Assembly (NCBI RefSeq): GCF_003226555.1
Contig: NZ_QKQS01000016.1
Coordinates: 124,001-188,000 of the forward strand
Direction of reading: 5' to 3'
DNA: 64,000 nt
Source: Rhodopseudomonas palustris
Lineage (GTDB): Bacteria; Pseudomonadota; Alphaproteobacteria; Rhizobiales; Xanthobacteraceae
The notes under the pieces are model-generated. The model had not been told where the DNA came from. It did not search any database and saw nothing but the letters and a program-made list of their open reading frames with translations. Shown one piece after another: positions 17,451-26,446 of this stretch (positions are counted from its first letter, which is position 1; every line of letters begins with the position of its first letter). Position numbers and translations under genes: made by a program.

Positions 17451-17602
17451 ATTGTTGCAGGTTGAAACCCACCTTCGCCTTATGGCTGTGGAACCCGCGC
17501 TCGCCTGTCAACAGAGTTCGCAAAATACCATCAACGGTTTGTGGCGGAAGGGGTGGAATTCGAACCCACGGTACCCTTGCGGGCACGCCGGTCTTCAAGA
17601 CC
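17451..17602 (-). repeat. 152-bp direct repeat: 3' half of tRNA-Ser plus its 3' flank (left copy)
   Basis: This segment aligns without gaps to 56697-56848 at a constant offset of 39,246 bases. It contains the 3' half of tRNA-Ser from the anticodon stem to CCA (17542-17602) and about 90 bases of 3' flank. Identity is high in the tRNA part and drops in the flank (scattered substitutions). Similarity stops abruptly at 17603, in the anticodon stem. Such a tRNA 3'-end duplication is what an integrated island leaves at its far end. Confidence 0.8.
17542..17602 (-). pseudogene. Truncated tRNA-Ser(UGA), 3' half only
   Basis: The sequence equals the intact tRNA-Ser at 56788 from the CCA end through variable arm and anticodon loop, with few substitutions, and then departs. 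The acceptor 5' strand and D arm are missing, so it cannot fold as a tRNA. The open frame reading GGIRTHGTLAGTPVFKT across it is the well-known spurious translation of tRNA-Ser. Confidence 0.85.
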
Positions 17603-17913
17603 TTCGTCGTTCTTCAGTATTTGTTGATGCATTGCTGCTGTGGGCCACCTTGAACGACGGCTCCCGGACGGTGAGGAAGAGGCGATCAAGAAAGCAATTG
17701 AGCGCAATATCCGACCCACCGCCAATTGCACGCGCTCTTTCCGTCACTCATCGACACCGGAAGGCGTCTTGGAGAAGCGGTCTCGATCGAATGTGCCTGG
17801 ACCCGACGGGAGTAAGGATTTGCATTCATTCCGATCGCGCCCCATGATGTGGTGTAGCTGGCGGTTGCTAAGTCGACCAACACGCGAGTCTATCGTGGTC
17901 GACAGATAGTCTT
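17603..17913. other. Gap without recognisable gene
   Basis: Between the tRNA remnant and the DUF2218 gene I see no coding pattern, no RNA gene and no clear hairpin. Short open frames here have no family resemblance. The stretch 17297-17450 on the other side of the remnant is likewise empty. Confidence 0.5.
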
Positions 17914-18216
17914 TCACTCCCAAACGAAACGCAGCTCTTCACGGAACGCGAAGCGTTCGATGTGGCTGGTGACAACCTGCTGGAAGGTCGTCATGTTGGC
18001 CGCATCAATCGCGGTCAGATCGATCAATAGGGTGTCTGGCCTTGCGGTCAGCCGAGCCTGTCCGAGCGGTAAAGAAATTCGGCCCTGGGTCGGATCGAAT
18101 TCGGTTTCAAACTTGTGCGCCCAGTGCTTGCAGAGCTGCTGAAGATAACGGCTGGCGTGGGCTGTGGGGACGGAGGCGTGGGTCGTTTGTGGGCTGGAGG
18201 TCGGGGATGAGTTCAT
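17914..18216 (-). CDS. DUF2218 family protein
   Basis: About 100 residues from the ATG at 18216. Core features are ASRYLQQLCKHWAHKFETEFDP near the N terminus, a hydrophobic strand DTLLIDLTA, and the C-terminal HIERFAFREELRFVWE, which match the DUF2218 family of small proteins. These genes often sit beside TonB-dependent siderophore receptors, as here (receptor stop at 18325), but no biochemical function is known to me. The longer frame upstream (to 18315) is Arg-rich and crosses a hairpin, so it is rejected. Confidence 0.7.
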   Translation of the reverse strand: MNSSPTSSPQTTHASVPTAHASRYLQQLCKHWAHKFETEFDPTQGRISLPLGQARLTARPDTLLIDLTAIDAANMTTFQQVVTSHIERFAFREELRFVWE

Positions 18217-18244
18217 GCACGATCTCAATGTTGCTTGATTGATG

Positions 18245-18275
18245 AACGGCTCAGGCGGGTGCCGTCTGAGCCGTT
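18245..18275. terminator. 14-bp hairpin between TonB receptor and DUF2218 gene
   Basis: AACGGCTCAGGCGG pairs with CCGTCTGAGCCGTT around the loop GTG (one G-T pair). It lies just after the receptor stop in the direction of transcription. No T-run follows on the minus strand, so it may only attenuate read-through into the DUF2218 gene. Confidence 0.5.
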
Positions 18276-18324
18276 TCGCTTCGTTTGGACGGCGTCGCCG
18301 AACCGCGCGCCGCACGATCGATGT

Positions 18325-20640
18325 TTAGAAATTGAACGTCGCCGACACCATGTAGGTACGAGGCGCGCCGACGGCCAGATAGCCGCGGGCAGCCGACAGA
18401 TAATAGGCCGTATCCGCGACGTTCTCGACAGTGGCGCGCAGGACAGCCGGCTTGCCGTTCGGGGCCACGAACGTGTAGCGGGCGCCGAGGTCGACCCGCG
18501 TCCAGCCGGAGACGGTCTGCGTGTTGGCCTGATCATAGAACACATCGGCCGTGTGGATGACGCGGCCGGTGAGGGTGACGCCCGGAGCCATCCAGGACGG
18601 CAGATCGTATTCGCCATAAAGGGTCAGCGAGGTGGTCGGCACACCGGGCACGTCGTTGCCGTTGTAGCGGCCGCCGATGGTCGATACCAGCTTGGCATCG
18701 ATCAGCGCGATGCCGCCGAGCAGCCGGATGCCCTTGAACGGCTCGCCGAAGATGTTGAATTCGGCGCCACGGTTGCGCTGCAGCCCGTCGACCGAGAAAA
18801 CGTTGGTGGTGGGGTCGGTGTAGGCACTGGGTTGCTCGATCTGGAACAGTGAGGCCGTCAGCGCCACGAAACCGAAATCATACTTGGCGCCGACTTCCTG
18901 TTGCTTGCTCACCGTCGGCGGGAATACCGTGTTGGGGTTACGCGCCGTTGCGGGGGCAGTCGGTCCCGAGTCGAGCGATTCGATATAGTTTCCGTATATC
19001 GACAACTCGTCCGTGGCGCGGATCACGGCGCCGACGGCGGGGCTGAAGCGGGCTTCGTTATAGTAGGAGGAGCGGGTCCCTTGCTTTGGCCCCACCGCCG
19101 TAACGAAGCCGCTCAACGCAATGTCCTGCCAGCGACCGCCGAGGGTCAGAAGCAGCCGGTCGTTGAACAGCGACAGCGTATCCGACACCGCCACGCTGCG
19201 AGCGGTCAGCCGCGACAGCAGCGGCCGGTCGTCGGACTGCGCGAAGCCGCTGGTCTGGAACGCACCCGGACGCGGACGCACCGGATTGTAGATGTTGGTC
19301 ACGTAGCTGTACGGCGTGAATCCGAGCGTGCCGCCGCGATACAGCTCGTTGTTGGCCTCCACCGCCGAGATGTTGAGCTGGTGGCCGATCACGCCGGTCC
19401 TTAATTTCGACCGCAGCCCGATCTCGCCGGTGTAGCCCTGCAGCTCCTGCGGCTGGATTGCGAGGGTGTTGGTCGCCGTGCCGTTGAAATTGGTGATCCG
19501 GTAGGACGAGGTGAGGAAGTCTTCGTTGTAGATGCTGCCGCCGCCGGCGAGATACAGCGTGGTGTCCGGCAGAAGGTCGTATTCGGCGCGGCCGGCGATC
19601 ATCTTGTAACGGCTGTCGATGTACTCGTCCTTGCTTGCGGTGTTGATGCGGCCGTTCGGCGCGGGCGGGATGACGATGTTCGGCGCTGCCGAGTTGAACA
19701 GCGACGTTGGCGCATTGATGTGCTGGACCGAGCTGTTGAGGTCGAGCGAGGCGCGGAAGTCCTCGCTGCGATAATCGAGACCGAGCGAGGCGACCCCGAC
19801 CTCGACCGAGTTGAGGTCCAGCGGCGTATCGCCATTGCGGTAAGAGCCGTTGAAGCGAACGCCCCATTCCTTGAAGTCGCCGAAGCGGCGACCGACATCG
19901 AGGTGAGTCCAGATCTGGGAGTCGCTCATCCAGCCGGTCGTCAGGCGCGTCAGCGGTTCGTCGCCGGCCCGCTTCGGGATCAGGTTGATGGTGCCGCCGA
20001 CGCGGGCGGTGCCGCCGCTGAGCAGCGCGCTCGGGCCTTTCAGGATCTCGACCCGCTCGATGCCCTCGAGGAAGCTACGCCGCGGATTGGCCAGATAGAA
20101 CAGCCCGTCATAGGCGGTGTCGAGGTTGGTCACCGAGAATCCGCGGATGAAGAACGAGTCGCGCTCGCTGAACGGGGGGGCGTCGTTGCGAACCGACGGA
20201 TCGTTCGACACGACGTCTGCGATGCTCCGTGCCTGCTGATCCTCCATCAGTTTGGAGGTGAAGCTGGTGATGTTGAACGGCGCCGAGAAGATCGAGGTGT
20301 TGCCGAGCAGGCCAAGCCGTGCCCCGCTGCCGACCTGTCCACCGGCATAGGGCACTGGCGGTTGTCCGACCGTTCCGGTCGGCGGCACCCCGGGTGTGGG
20401 GAAGACTGGCGGGGGCGCCTCGGCTTGCCGCGCGCGAGGACGGGACGCCGCGCGGCGCGGATTGGCGGCAGTGCTCGCAGGCCGGCTTGCTGCGCGCTGA
20501 CGCGCTTGCGGTTCGAGGATCTCGATCGGCGGCAGGTTCGTCGAGCGCGACGACGACGTTTGCGCCATGGCACCATCGGCCAGCGGCATCATGCCGAAGC
20601 CCGAAACGACCAGAGCGACCTGACCAACTTTCTTTCTCAT
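18325..20640 (-). CDS. TonB-dependent ferric-siderophore receptor
   Basis: A 771-residue outer-membrane receptor. Residues 1-26 are a signal peptide ending AMAQ. A Pro/Ala/Arg-rich linker follows, then the plug (SIADVVSNDPSVRND, DSFFIRGFSV, IERVEILKGPSALLSG) and a 22-strand barrel ending in Phe (SATFNF). It lacks an STN signalling domain, so it transports only. The ATG at 20640 has GGAG 7 bases upstream. Its place in the asb-like locus suggests ferric petrobactin-type siderophore as ligand. Confidence 0.9.
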   Translation of the reverse strand: MRKKVGQVALVVSGFGMMPLADGAMAQTSSSRSTNLPPIEILEPQARQRAASRPASTAANPRRAASRPRARQAEAPPPVFPTPGVPPTGTVGQPPVPYAGGQVGSGARLGLLGNTSIFSAPFNITSFTSKLMEDQQARSIADVVSNDPSVRNDAPPFSERDSFFIRGFSVTNLDTAYDGLFYLANPRRSFLEGIERVEILKGPSALLSGGTARVGGTINLIPKRAGDEPLTRLTTGWMSDSQIWTHLDVGRRFGDFKEWGVRFNGSYRNGDTPLDLNSVEVGVASLGLDYRSEDFRASLDLNSSVQHINAPTSLFNSAAPNIVIPPAPNGRINTASKDEYIDSRYKMIAGRAEYDLLPDTTLYLAGGGSIYNEDFLTSSYRITNFNGTATNTLAIQPQELQGYTGEIGLRSKLRTGVIGHQLNISAVEANNELYRGGTLGFTPYSYVTNIYNPVRPRPGAFQTSGFAQSDDRPLLSRLTARSVAVSDTLSLFNDRLLLTLGGRWQDIALSGFVTAVGPKQGTRSSYYNEARFSPAVGAVIRATDELSIYGNYIESLDSGPTAPATARNPNTVFPPTVSKQQEVGAKYDFGFVALTASLFQIEQPSAYTDPTTNVFSVDGLQRNRGAEFNIFGEPFKGIRLLGGIALIDAKLVSTIGGRYNGNDVPGVPTTSLTLYGEYDLPSWMAPGVTLTGRVIHTADVFYDQANTQTVSGWTRVDLGARYTFVAPNGKPAVLRATVENVADTAYYLSAARGYLAVGAPRTYMVSATFNF

Positions 20641-20791
20641 CAATATCTCCGAGATGTTCTTGGTGGAATGTCGTGGAGGGCTATCGGTCGCGTCGCGTAA
20701 GTTTGCGGGCGATGAGCTGTGATCTGGGGCCACATTTCGCTGGCGCGTTGAGCGGCGGCTCGAGGCCAAATGCGAGGGAGGGAGCGGCGGT

Positions 20792-21289
20792 TCATCGCAG
20801 CCGCGCCATGCAATGGGCGTCGACGAACTCACCGTCTCGAAAGCTGGCGGCCTTGTGCGTGCCCTCGATCGCGAAGCCGAATTTGGCGTACAGCGCCAAT
20901 GCTGCGACATTGTCGGTGAACACCGTCATTTCCAGCCGCTTGATGTTCAGCCAGTTGTCGGCAGTGTCGATCATCGCGGCGAGCAGCTTCGAGCCGACGC
21001 CGATGCGGGCGTAGTTTTCGTGAACGCCGATCCAGAATTCAGCGGCGTGGGCGCGGCGCCCGTAAAACGGGCGCAACGCGGACGCACCGACCACGCGTCC
21101 ATCCAATTCCGCCGAGTAGTGCAGGTCGCGTGGGGATTGCGGCTCGAGCCATTTGGCGATGGTTTCGAACGACTCGAAGGGAAGGGCGAGAGTCCAGAAC
21201 CGAAAGGCGTGTTGATTGACGATGTCGTAGATGTCGGCCGTATCTTCCCGGCGCATCGCTCGAATGATCACATGCATGTCGTTGTCCAT
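20792..21289 (-). CDS. GNAT-family N-acetyltransferase
   Basis: A 165-residue GNAT protein. The acetyl-CoA loop is ARIGVGSKLLAAMI (the Q/RxxGxG/A motif), preceded by the strand AEFWIGVHENY and followed by LEMTVFTDNVAALALYAKFGF, as in RimI/PhnO-like enzymes. It starts 12 bases after the stop of the STN-type receptor, so it is probably co-transcribed with the iron genes. A GNAT in a petrobactin-type locus could acetylate the polyamine of the siderophore or a precursor; that is inference. A stand-alone housekeeping acetyltransferase is the alternative. Confidence 0.85.
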   Translation of the reverse strand: MDNDMHVIIRAMRREDTADIYDIVNQHAFRFWTLALPFESFETIAKWLEPQSPRDLHYSAELDGRVVGASALRPFYGRRAHAAEFWIGVHENYARIGVGSKLLAAMIDTADNWLNIKRLEMTVFTDNVAALALYAKFGFAIEGTHKAASFRDGEFVDAHCMARLR

Positions 21290-21301
21290 GGCGCGGGCCA
21301 G

Positions 21302-23533
21302 CTAGAACGTCAGCTTGGCGCTGACGAGGTAGGAGCGGCCGGGGTCATAGAGTGGCCGCACGACGCCGCTGCCGTATTCGAGTCCGTAGGTGCCGCGTGC
21401 CGCATAAGTCTGGTTCAACAGATTGCGAACCTCGCCGCGCAGCGTGAGCGAGGGCAGGGCGAACGGATGGTGTTCGGCAAAGACGTTGACGACCTCGTAG
21501 CCGTCGAGTCGTCCGATCCCGGTGAAGGGGTTCAGCAGGCTGTCGTCCTCGAACGCGATCTCGACATCACCGCCGATCGTCACGCTCGATGACGCGAAGC
21601 TGTGCGCGACCTGGACCGTCAGGATGTCGCCGATCGGAGCGGTCAGGTACTTGCCGAGATAGCTGTCGGCCGGCCTGCCATCGATCGCCGCGTCGGTACG
21701 AACGAACTGCAGGCGAACAAAGCCATCGTCCCAAGAGTAGGCGCCGCCGACGTGGAAGCCCTGGCTCTGCACATCGAAGGCGCGCAGCGCCATGTCGGCG
21801 GCCCATAGCGGGACGCGGGCATCCCAGATCCGAGTCCGGAATACGCCGCCCTCGATCCGGAAGCTGGTAAAGTGTGCGACCAGGCCCGCAGTGGCGTTGT
21901 CGGAGGTGACTGAACGCGGTCCGGCGCCGTAGTGCCAGGCTGGGTTCTGGACGTAGTTCTCTGCAAGTGGCACGCCAGCCCAGACGTTGGAGTAACCTGC
22001 CTTTGCGGTCAGGTGACTGGCCAGGGCGTATTCGCCCGACACGTTGCTGCTCAAGCCCTGGTCGCTGGAGCGGAATCCATTGATGCCACCGAACTGCTGA
22101 TGGTCGCCGCGCAGTCCGAACGACAGCTTGGCGTTGTCCAGGAATGTCAGGCGGGCCTGTGCGTAGGCGCCGACATTGTTGGCGGTCTCGGCAGTTCGGT
22201 AAGTCCGTTCGATCGATCTGGCGCGGTCGCGATAGAAATCGATGCCGGCAACGATTTCGCCGATCGGCAGCGCGAACTTGTTCTCCAGCTTCCCGTTGAG
22301 ACTGTCGGTGACGCCTTCGCTGGTGTAGCTGTAGGTCTCAGGTGTGGCTCCGGCGTATTGATCGACCGCGACTTGGGTACGGTTGTAGCCAAGCACGACG
22401 TTCGGATTCCACCACCCCTCCGGAGCGACATTGGAGTAGCTGACGACCGTGTTCTGCCGGTCGAGCTTGTAGGGGCGGACGAGCGGTGTCGTCTGCGAGC
22501 CGTAGATCTGCACCGCGTTGGCGCGGAACGGCCGGATGGCGTCGTCGCGGATCTGCTCGTGGCTGATGGACAAGCGATGTCCGTCGGCGTTCTGATAGGC
22601 GAGCTTACCGAGCCCGCTCAAGACATTGGTGGCGCTGCCGAGCACCTGTTCGCCGTTACCGGCTCGAAACTCGCTGCCTTTGCCGTAAGTGAACGAGCCC
22701 AGCGCCTCGAATTCGCCCTGGCGGCTGTAGCTGGTGAGATTGGTGGTCGAGACGTTGCCATTGAAGTTGAACGTCGACTTGATCGAGCCGCCGAAACCGT
22801 CCGCGGAGAGGAAGTCTCGTGCGTCCTTGGTGAAGTAGGCAATCGCGCCGCCGAGCGCGCCGGGGCCGGCATCGGCTGGCGCCACACCGGCATCGACGCG
22901 GACCGCCCTGAGCAGGCTGGGGTCGATCATCGTGGTGGCGTTGTGATGGAACACCTTGTTGTTCTGGCGTGAGCCGTCGATCGAGATCGCCAGATTGGTC
23001 TCCTCGATGCCCTGGACATAGAGCTTCTGGGACATCGGCAATGATGAGCCGACTACAACGCTTGGTTCGCCGCGGAACACGCCTCTCAGGTCGGTCGCAT
23101 TTCGACGTTCGATATCGGCGCTGGTGATATCGATCTCGCGGATGCCGCCGCGCCCGATGCTGACCTCAGTCACGCTGATCGTCTCGAGCGCGATGGCGGC
23201 GTCGGGCGCCGACTCGATGGTGACGGTGCGGGGGCCGGTGAAGCGATAGGCGAGGTTCGATCCGGCGAGAATCTCGCGCAGCGCGGTCTCGGCGGCGAGG
23301 CGGCCGCTGACGGCAGGCGAGGCGCCACTGATTGCACCTTCGCCGAGCCGAACGACCTGAATACCCGTTGTCGTCGTGAAGTCGGCCAGCGCCGACAGGC
23401 GCGGCTTGGGCGCGATCTGGAAGTCGAACGTCGCGTCCACTCGCGGCCGGGCTTCGGACGCGGTCACGAGAAGTGCCAACGCACAGAGGGAGGTCCCGCA
23501 CCTCGATCCGGCGACACTGGCAAATCTTTGCAT
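21302..23533 (-). CDS. TonB-dependent receptor with N-terminal STN signalling domain
   Basis: A 743-residue receptor of the FecA/transducer type. After a signal sequence (ALALLVTASEARP) comes an STN domain of about 70 residues (FQIAPKPRLSALADFTTTTGIQ to YRFTGPRTVTIE), then plug and barrel ending in SAKLTF. STN domains pass the substrate signal to a FecR anti-sigma factor, and a fecR-like gene lies immediately upstream. The ATG at 23533 is preferred (GGGGGA upstream) over a GTG at 23551. The plug (LYVQGIEETNLAISIDGSRQ) is closer to heme/HmuR-like receptors than to FhuA types, so its ligand could be heme or a siderophore. Confidence 0.88.
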   Translation of the reverse strand: MQRFASVAGSRCGTSLCALALLVTASEARPRVDATFDFQIAPKPRLSALADFTTTTGIQVVRLGEGAISGASPAVSGRLAAETALREILAGSNLAYRFTGPRTVTIESAPDAAIALETISVTEVSIGRGGIREIDITSADIERRNATDLRGVFRGEPSVVVGSSLPMSQKLYVQGIEETNLAISIDGSRQNNKVFHHNATTMIDPSLLRAVRVDAGVAPADAGPGALGGAIAYFTKDARDFLSADGFGGSIKSTFNFNGNVSTTNLTSYSRQGEFEALGSFTYGKGSEFRAGNGEQVLGSATNVLSGLGKLAYQNADGHRLSISHEQIRDDAIRPFRANAVQIYGSQTTPLVRPYKLDRQNTVVSYSNVAPEGWWNPNVVLGYNRTQVAVDQYAGATPETYSYTSEGVTDSLNGKLENKFALPIGEIVAGIDFYRDRARSIERTYRTAETANNVGAYAQARLTFLDNAKLSFGLRGDHQQFGGINGFRSSDQGLSSNVSGEYALASHLTAKAGYSNVWAGVPLAENYVQNPAWHYGAGPRSVTSDNATAGLVAHFTSFRIEGGVFRTRIWDARVPLWAADMALRAFDVQSQGFHVGGAYSWDDGFVRLQFVRTDAAIDGRPADSYLGKYLTAPIGDILTVQVAHSFASSSVTIGGDVEIAFEDDSLLNPFTGIGRLDGYEVVNVFAEHHPFALPSLTLRGEVRNLLNQTYAARGTYGLEYGSGVVRPLYDPGRSYLVSAKLTF

Positions 23534-23631
23534 GGTCTTGACGTCCCCCACGACAATCGAGGGGTACGCGTTCAGAGCCCTCGCTGATCAACGTGCGTGC
23601 GAGGCAAAACCCGTAAAAATACTGAGAAGCA

Positions 23632-24621
23632 TTACCGGTAGATCAACGTGGCCACGCCAGGCACCGACAGGGTACGCACGCCAAGGGTGGCGCGCAGCGC
23701 CTCCAGCACCGACTCCTGATCGTCGGCGCGAAAAGTACCGGACAGCGTCGTCCGTTCGAGTTGCCGATCGACGATCAGAACGTGACCGGGCGCCATCTTG
23801 TCGAGTTCTTTGACGACCAGCGACAGTGGCGCGCGGTCAACGATGATCAGGCCGCGCCGCCACGCGAAAGCCTGGTCCGGTTCGATCGCGGTTGGTGTGC
23901 CGAGGCGACCGTTCTGGAGCGCGACCCGTTGCCAATCGGTCAGATCGACTTGGAGATCTGTCGTCTGAGGGCCTGAGACAGCAACCCGGCCGTGCTCGAC
24001 AGTCACCGCCGCAGCATCGCGATCCACTTCGAAGGCGGTACCGCGAACCCGAACGTCCACCTGTCCTGCGCGGACGGTGAAAGGACGTGCGGAGTCGGCA
24101 ACGACGTCGAACCAAGCGCGGCCGCGCAACAGGGTCACGACGCGGCGATCGCCCGCCATGTCGCTGTTCAGCGCCGTGTCGCCGTCGAGCACCGCCAACG
24201 AGCCATCGGCGAGCCGCACGTCGCGCCGTTCACCAGGGCGCGTGGCCGCATCGGCAAAGGCCCGGTCGATGAGGCCGGGATCGCGCCACATGAAGATCGC
24301 CGCCACCAGCGCCAGCACCGCCGAAGCGGCGGCGAACTTCACGCCGATTTTTGCTGGCCGGCGAGGGCGCGGAGTCGGGATTGACGCTGGGGCGTCGCGG
24401 TGCCATCCGGAAGCGGCGAGCTGCGCCGCCGGCTGATCGAGCGCACCCCAGAGCTCCGAGACGGCCTGCATCGCTTCAGGATGTGCAGCATTCGCCGCGA
24501 GCCAGGTCTGGTAAGCGCGGCGTGTCTCGTCCGATACGAGCGGATTGTTGAGGCGGACGAACCACTCGGTCGCCTCCTGGAGCGCCCGCTGGCGGTCGTC
24601 GTCATTCGATGCGGTGTTCAT
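23632..24621 (-). CDS. FecR-type anti-sigma factor/sensor
   Basis: About 329 residues. The cytoplasmic N terminus has the DUF4880 signature (ATEWFVRLNNPLVSDETRRAYQTWLAANAAHPEA), a single membrane segment follows (FAAASAVLALVAAIFMW), and the periplasmic part contains the FecR domain (GERRDVRLADGSLAVLDGDTALN) and a C-terminal STN-like domain. It relays signals from the STN receptor at 21302 to an ECF sigma factor. No sigma gene is adjacent; the only one in the window is at 35563, beyond the siderophore genes. The ATG at 24621 is chosen; a start at 24654 is possible. Confidence 0.88.
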   Translation of the reverse strand: MNTASNDDDRQRALQEATEWFVRLNNPLVSDETRRAYQTWLAANAAHPEAMQAVSELWGALDQPAAQLAASGWHRDAPASIPTPRPRRPAKIGVKFAAASAVLALVAAIFMWRDPGLIDRAFADAATRPGERRDVRLADGSLAVLDGDTALNSDMAGDRRVVTLLRGRAWFDVVADSARPFTVRAGQVDVRVRGTAFEVDRDAAAVTVEHGRVAVSGPQTTDLQVDLTDWQRVALQNGRLGTPTAIEPDQAFAWRRGLIIVDRAPLSLVVKELDKMAPGHVLIVDRQLERTTLSGTFRADDQESVLEALRATLGVRTLSVPGVATLIYR

Positions 24622-24740
24622 CTCCACGCCATCTCTCGCGATGCGCGGGGGCATGATCGACGTCGCGCGTCTCCGACGCGCGGCCGTCGCCGCATTCTCG
24701 CGTGTGATCGTAGGACGCCGTGTTTCAATGCATCAAGACT

Positions 24741-25499
24741 TCACAGGTGGTTCAGAACGATCGGTTTGCCGTGATAGCTTTCGACCGGCATCTCATAGCC
24801 GAAGATCCGCTGCAAGCTGGTTGTGTTTGCGATCAGCGCCGGGGGACCGCTTGCGACCACCGTGCCGTGCTTCAGCGCGACGATGTAATCGGCGTAGGTC
24901 ACCGCCTGATTGATGTCGTGCAAAACGATCACGATGGCCCGCCGTTCGCTGTCGGCGATCTCGCGGAGGGCGCGCATCAGCTCGCGGGCATAAAACATGT
25001 CGAGATTGTTGAGCGGCTCGTCCAGCAACAACCATCGCGTGCCCTGACAGAACGTCATCGCCACCAGCACGAGTTGGCGCTGGCCACCGGACAGCGTGTC
25101 GATGAAGCGGTCGGCGAACGACGTCAGATCGAAGCGTTCGAGTGCAGCCTGGGTCAGCGCCCGATCCTCGTCGGTGATGCGGCCGCCATTGTGCGGGAAC
25201 CGGCCGAAGGCGACCAACTCACGCACGCGCAGCCGGCTGGCAATCGCCGGGTCTTGCCGCAGGATCGCGAGCGTGCGGGCGAGCATACGGCTCGGCGTCG
25301 CGCCCACCGTCAGCCCGTCGACCGTGATGGTGCCTTGCTGCAACGGCTGAAGCCGCGCGATCAGCGATAATAGGCTCGATTTGCCGGCACCGTTCGGCCC
25401 GATCAGCGCGGTGACGCCGGTCTCCGGGATTTCCAGATTGATGTCTTTCAGGATCGGCGCGCCCTGATGGGCGAGCGAGACGTTGTTCACGACGATCAT
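24741..25499 (-). CDS. ferric-siderophore ABC transporter ATP-binding protein
   Basis: A 252-residue ATPase of the FepC/FhuC/YclP group. Walker A is GPNGAGKSS, signature LSGGQRQ, Walker B WLLLDEPLNNLD and the H-loop HDINQAVTYAD. It energises uptake through the two permeases encoded just before it; its ATG overlaps the stop of the permease gene (ATGA). The extra 100 residues of the open frame upstream are read inside the permease gene and are rejected. It is the last gene of the asb-uptake operon. Confidence 0.92.
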   Translation of the reverse strand: MIVVNNVSLAHQGAPILKDINLEIPETGVTALIGPNGAGKSSLLSLIARLQPLQQGTITVDGLTVGATPSRMLARTLAILRQDPAIASRLRVRELVAFGRFPHNGGRITDEDRALTQAALERFDLTSFADRFIDTLSGGQRQLVLVAMTFCQGTRWLLLDEPLNNLDMFYARELMRALREIADSERRAIVIVLHDINQAVTYADYIVALKHGTVVASGPPALIANTTSLQRIFGYEMPVESYHGKPIVLNHL

Positions 25500-26446
25500 C
25501 GCCGGACTCCGTGCAGAAGCATTACGAGGAACACCAGGCCGCCGACGAATTCGATGACGACGCCGAGCGTCGAGGCGCCGCCGAGCACGTGCTGCAGGAT
25601 CGTTTGGCCGCCGACCAGCACGATCACGGCGACCAGCGCCGCGGCCGGAAGCAGGATCGCGTGGTGCCGCGTATCGATCAGCCGTTCGCCGAGCGCGACG
25701 ACGAGCAGGCCGAAGAACGCCACCGGCCCGACGAGCGCGGTCGAAACCGCGACCAGCGCCGCGACCAGCATGATCATGCCCGCAACGACGCGCGGCCATT
25801 CCAGGCCGAGGCCGGTCGAGACATCGCGGCCGAGTGCCAATACGTCGAGGACATGACGCATCCGCCAGACGATCGCGATGCCGACCAGCGTCAGCGCGCA
25901 GGCGGCGATCAGAAGCTCGCCGTGGATCTTGCTGAAATTGGCGTAGCTGGCGCCCTGCAGCACCACGAAGTCGTTGGGATCGATCAGCCGGGCGAGCAGC
26001 GATGACAGGCTGCGAAACAGCACGCCGACGGTGACGCCGGTGAGCAGCATCAGGATCAGGTCCATGCGGGCCTTCAGCAGCGGCAGAAACAGCAGCGCCG
26101 CGAGGATCACCATCACCGTGGCCTCGCCGACGAACTTGAGCCGCGGGTCAAGCACCGCGAAACCAAGCCCGCCGACGGCGAATACCAGCAGCGATTGGCT
26201 GAACACGTAGAGCGCGTCGAGTCCCATGATTGACGGCGTCAGGATCCGGTTGGTCGTCACCGTCTGAAACACCACCGTCGAGACTGCGATCGAGACCGCA
26301 ACCACGATCAGCGCAGCCAGGCGGACGGCGCGCAGCTCGAGCGCGAACCACAGGTTTCCACGCAGTCCGACCGTCATGTAGGCTGCGATGCAAGCGAGCG
26401 CGACCACGCCGAGCGAGGCCAGCACAATCGTCGATCTGTCACGCAT
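25496..26446 (-). CDS. ferric-siderophore ABC transporter permease (FecCD family, second)
   Basis: A 316-residue inner-membrane protein with about nine membrane helices (for example LASLGVVALACIAAYMTVGL, VMVILAALLFLPLL) and the FecCD loop LALGRDVSTGLGLEWPRVV, which contacts the ATPase. It overlaps the preceding permease by 8 bases and the ATPase by 4, so the three are translationally coupled. It resembles FatC/YclO-type permeases for catecholate siderophores such as petrobactin. Confidence 0.9.
   Translation of the reverse strand: MRDRSTIVLASLGVVALACIAAYMTVGLRGNLWFALELRAVRLAALIVVAVSIAVSTVVFQTVTTNRILTPSIMGLDALYVFSQSLLVFAVGGLGFAVLDPRLKFVGEATVMVILAALLFLPLLKARMDLILMLLTGVTVGVLFRSLSSLLARLIDPNDFVVLQGASYANFSKIHGELLIAACALTLVGIAIVWRMRHVLDVLALGRDVSTGLGLEWPRVVAGMIMLVAALVAVSTALVGPVAFFGLLVVALGERLIDTRHHAILLPAAALVAVIVLVGGQTILQHVLGGASTLGVVIEFVGGLVFLVMLLHGVRR

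Noticed and set aside
17338-17847. Open frames over the tRNA-Ser remnant, including the GGIRTHGTLAGTPVFKT reading
   Set aside because: This peptide is the well-known false translation of tRNA-Ser genes; there is no protein family behind it.
17914-18315. 133-residue form of the DUF2218 protein
   Set aside because: The first 33 residues are low-complexity and run through the 18245 hairpin; DUF2218 proteins start near the Met at 18216.
19720-20700. Plus-strand 326-codon frame opposite the TonB receptor
   Set aside because: It mirrors receptor codons, has no ribosome site or domain, and the receptor frame is certain from plug and barrel motifs.
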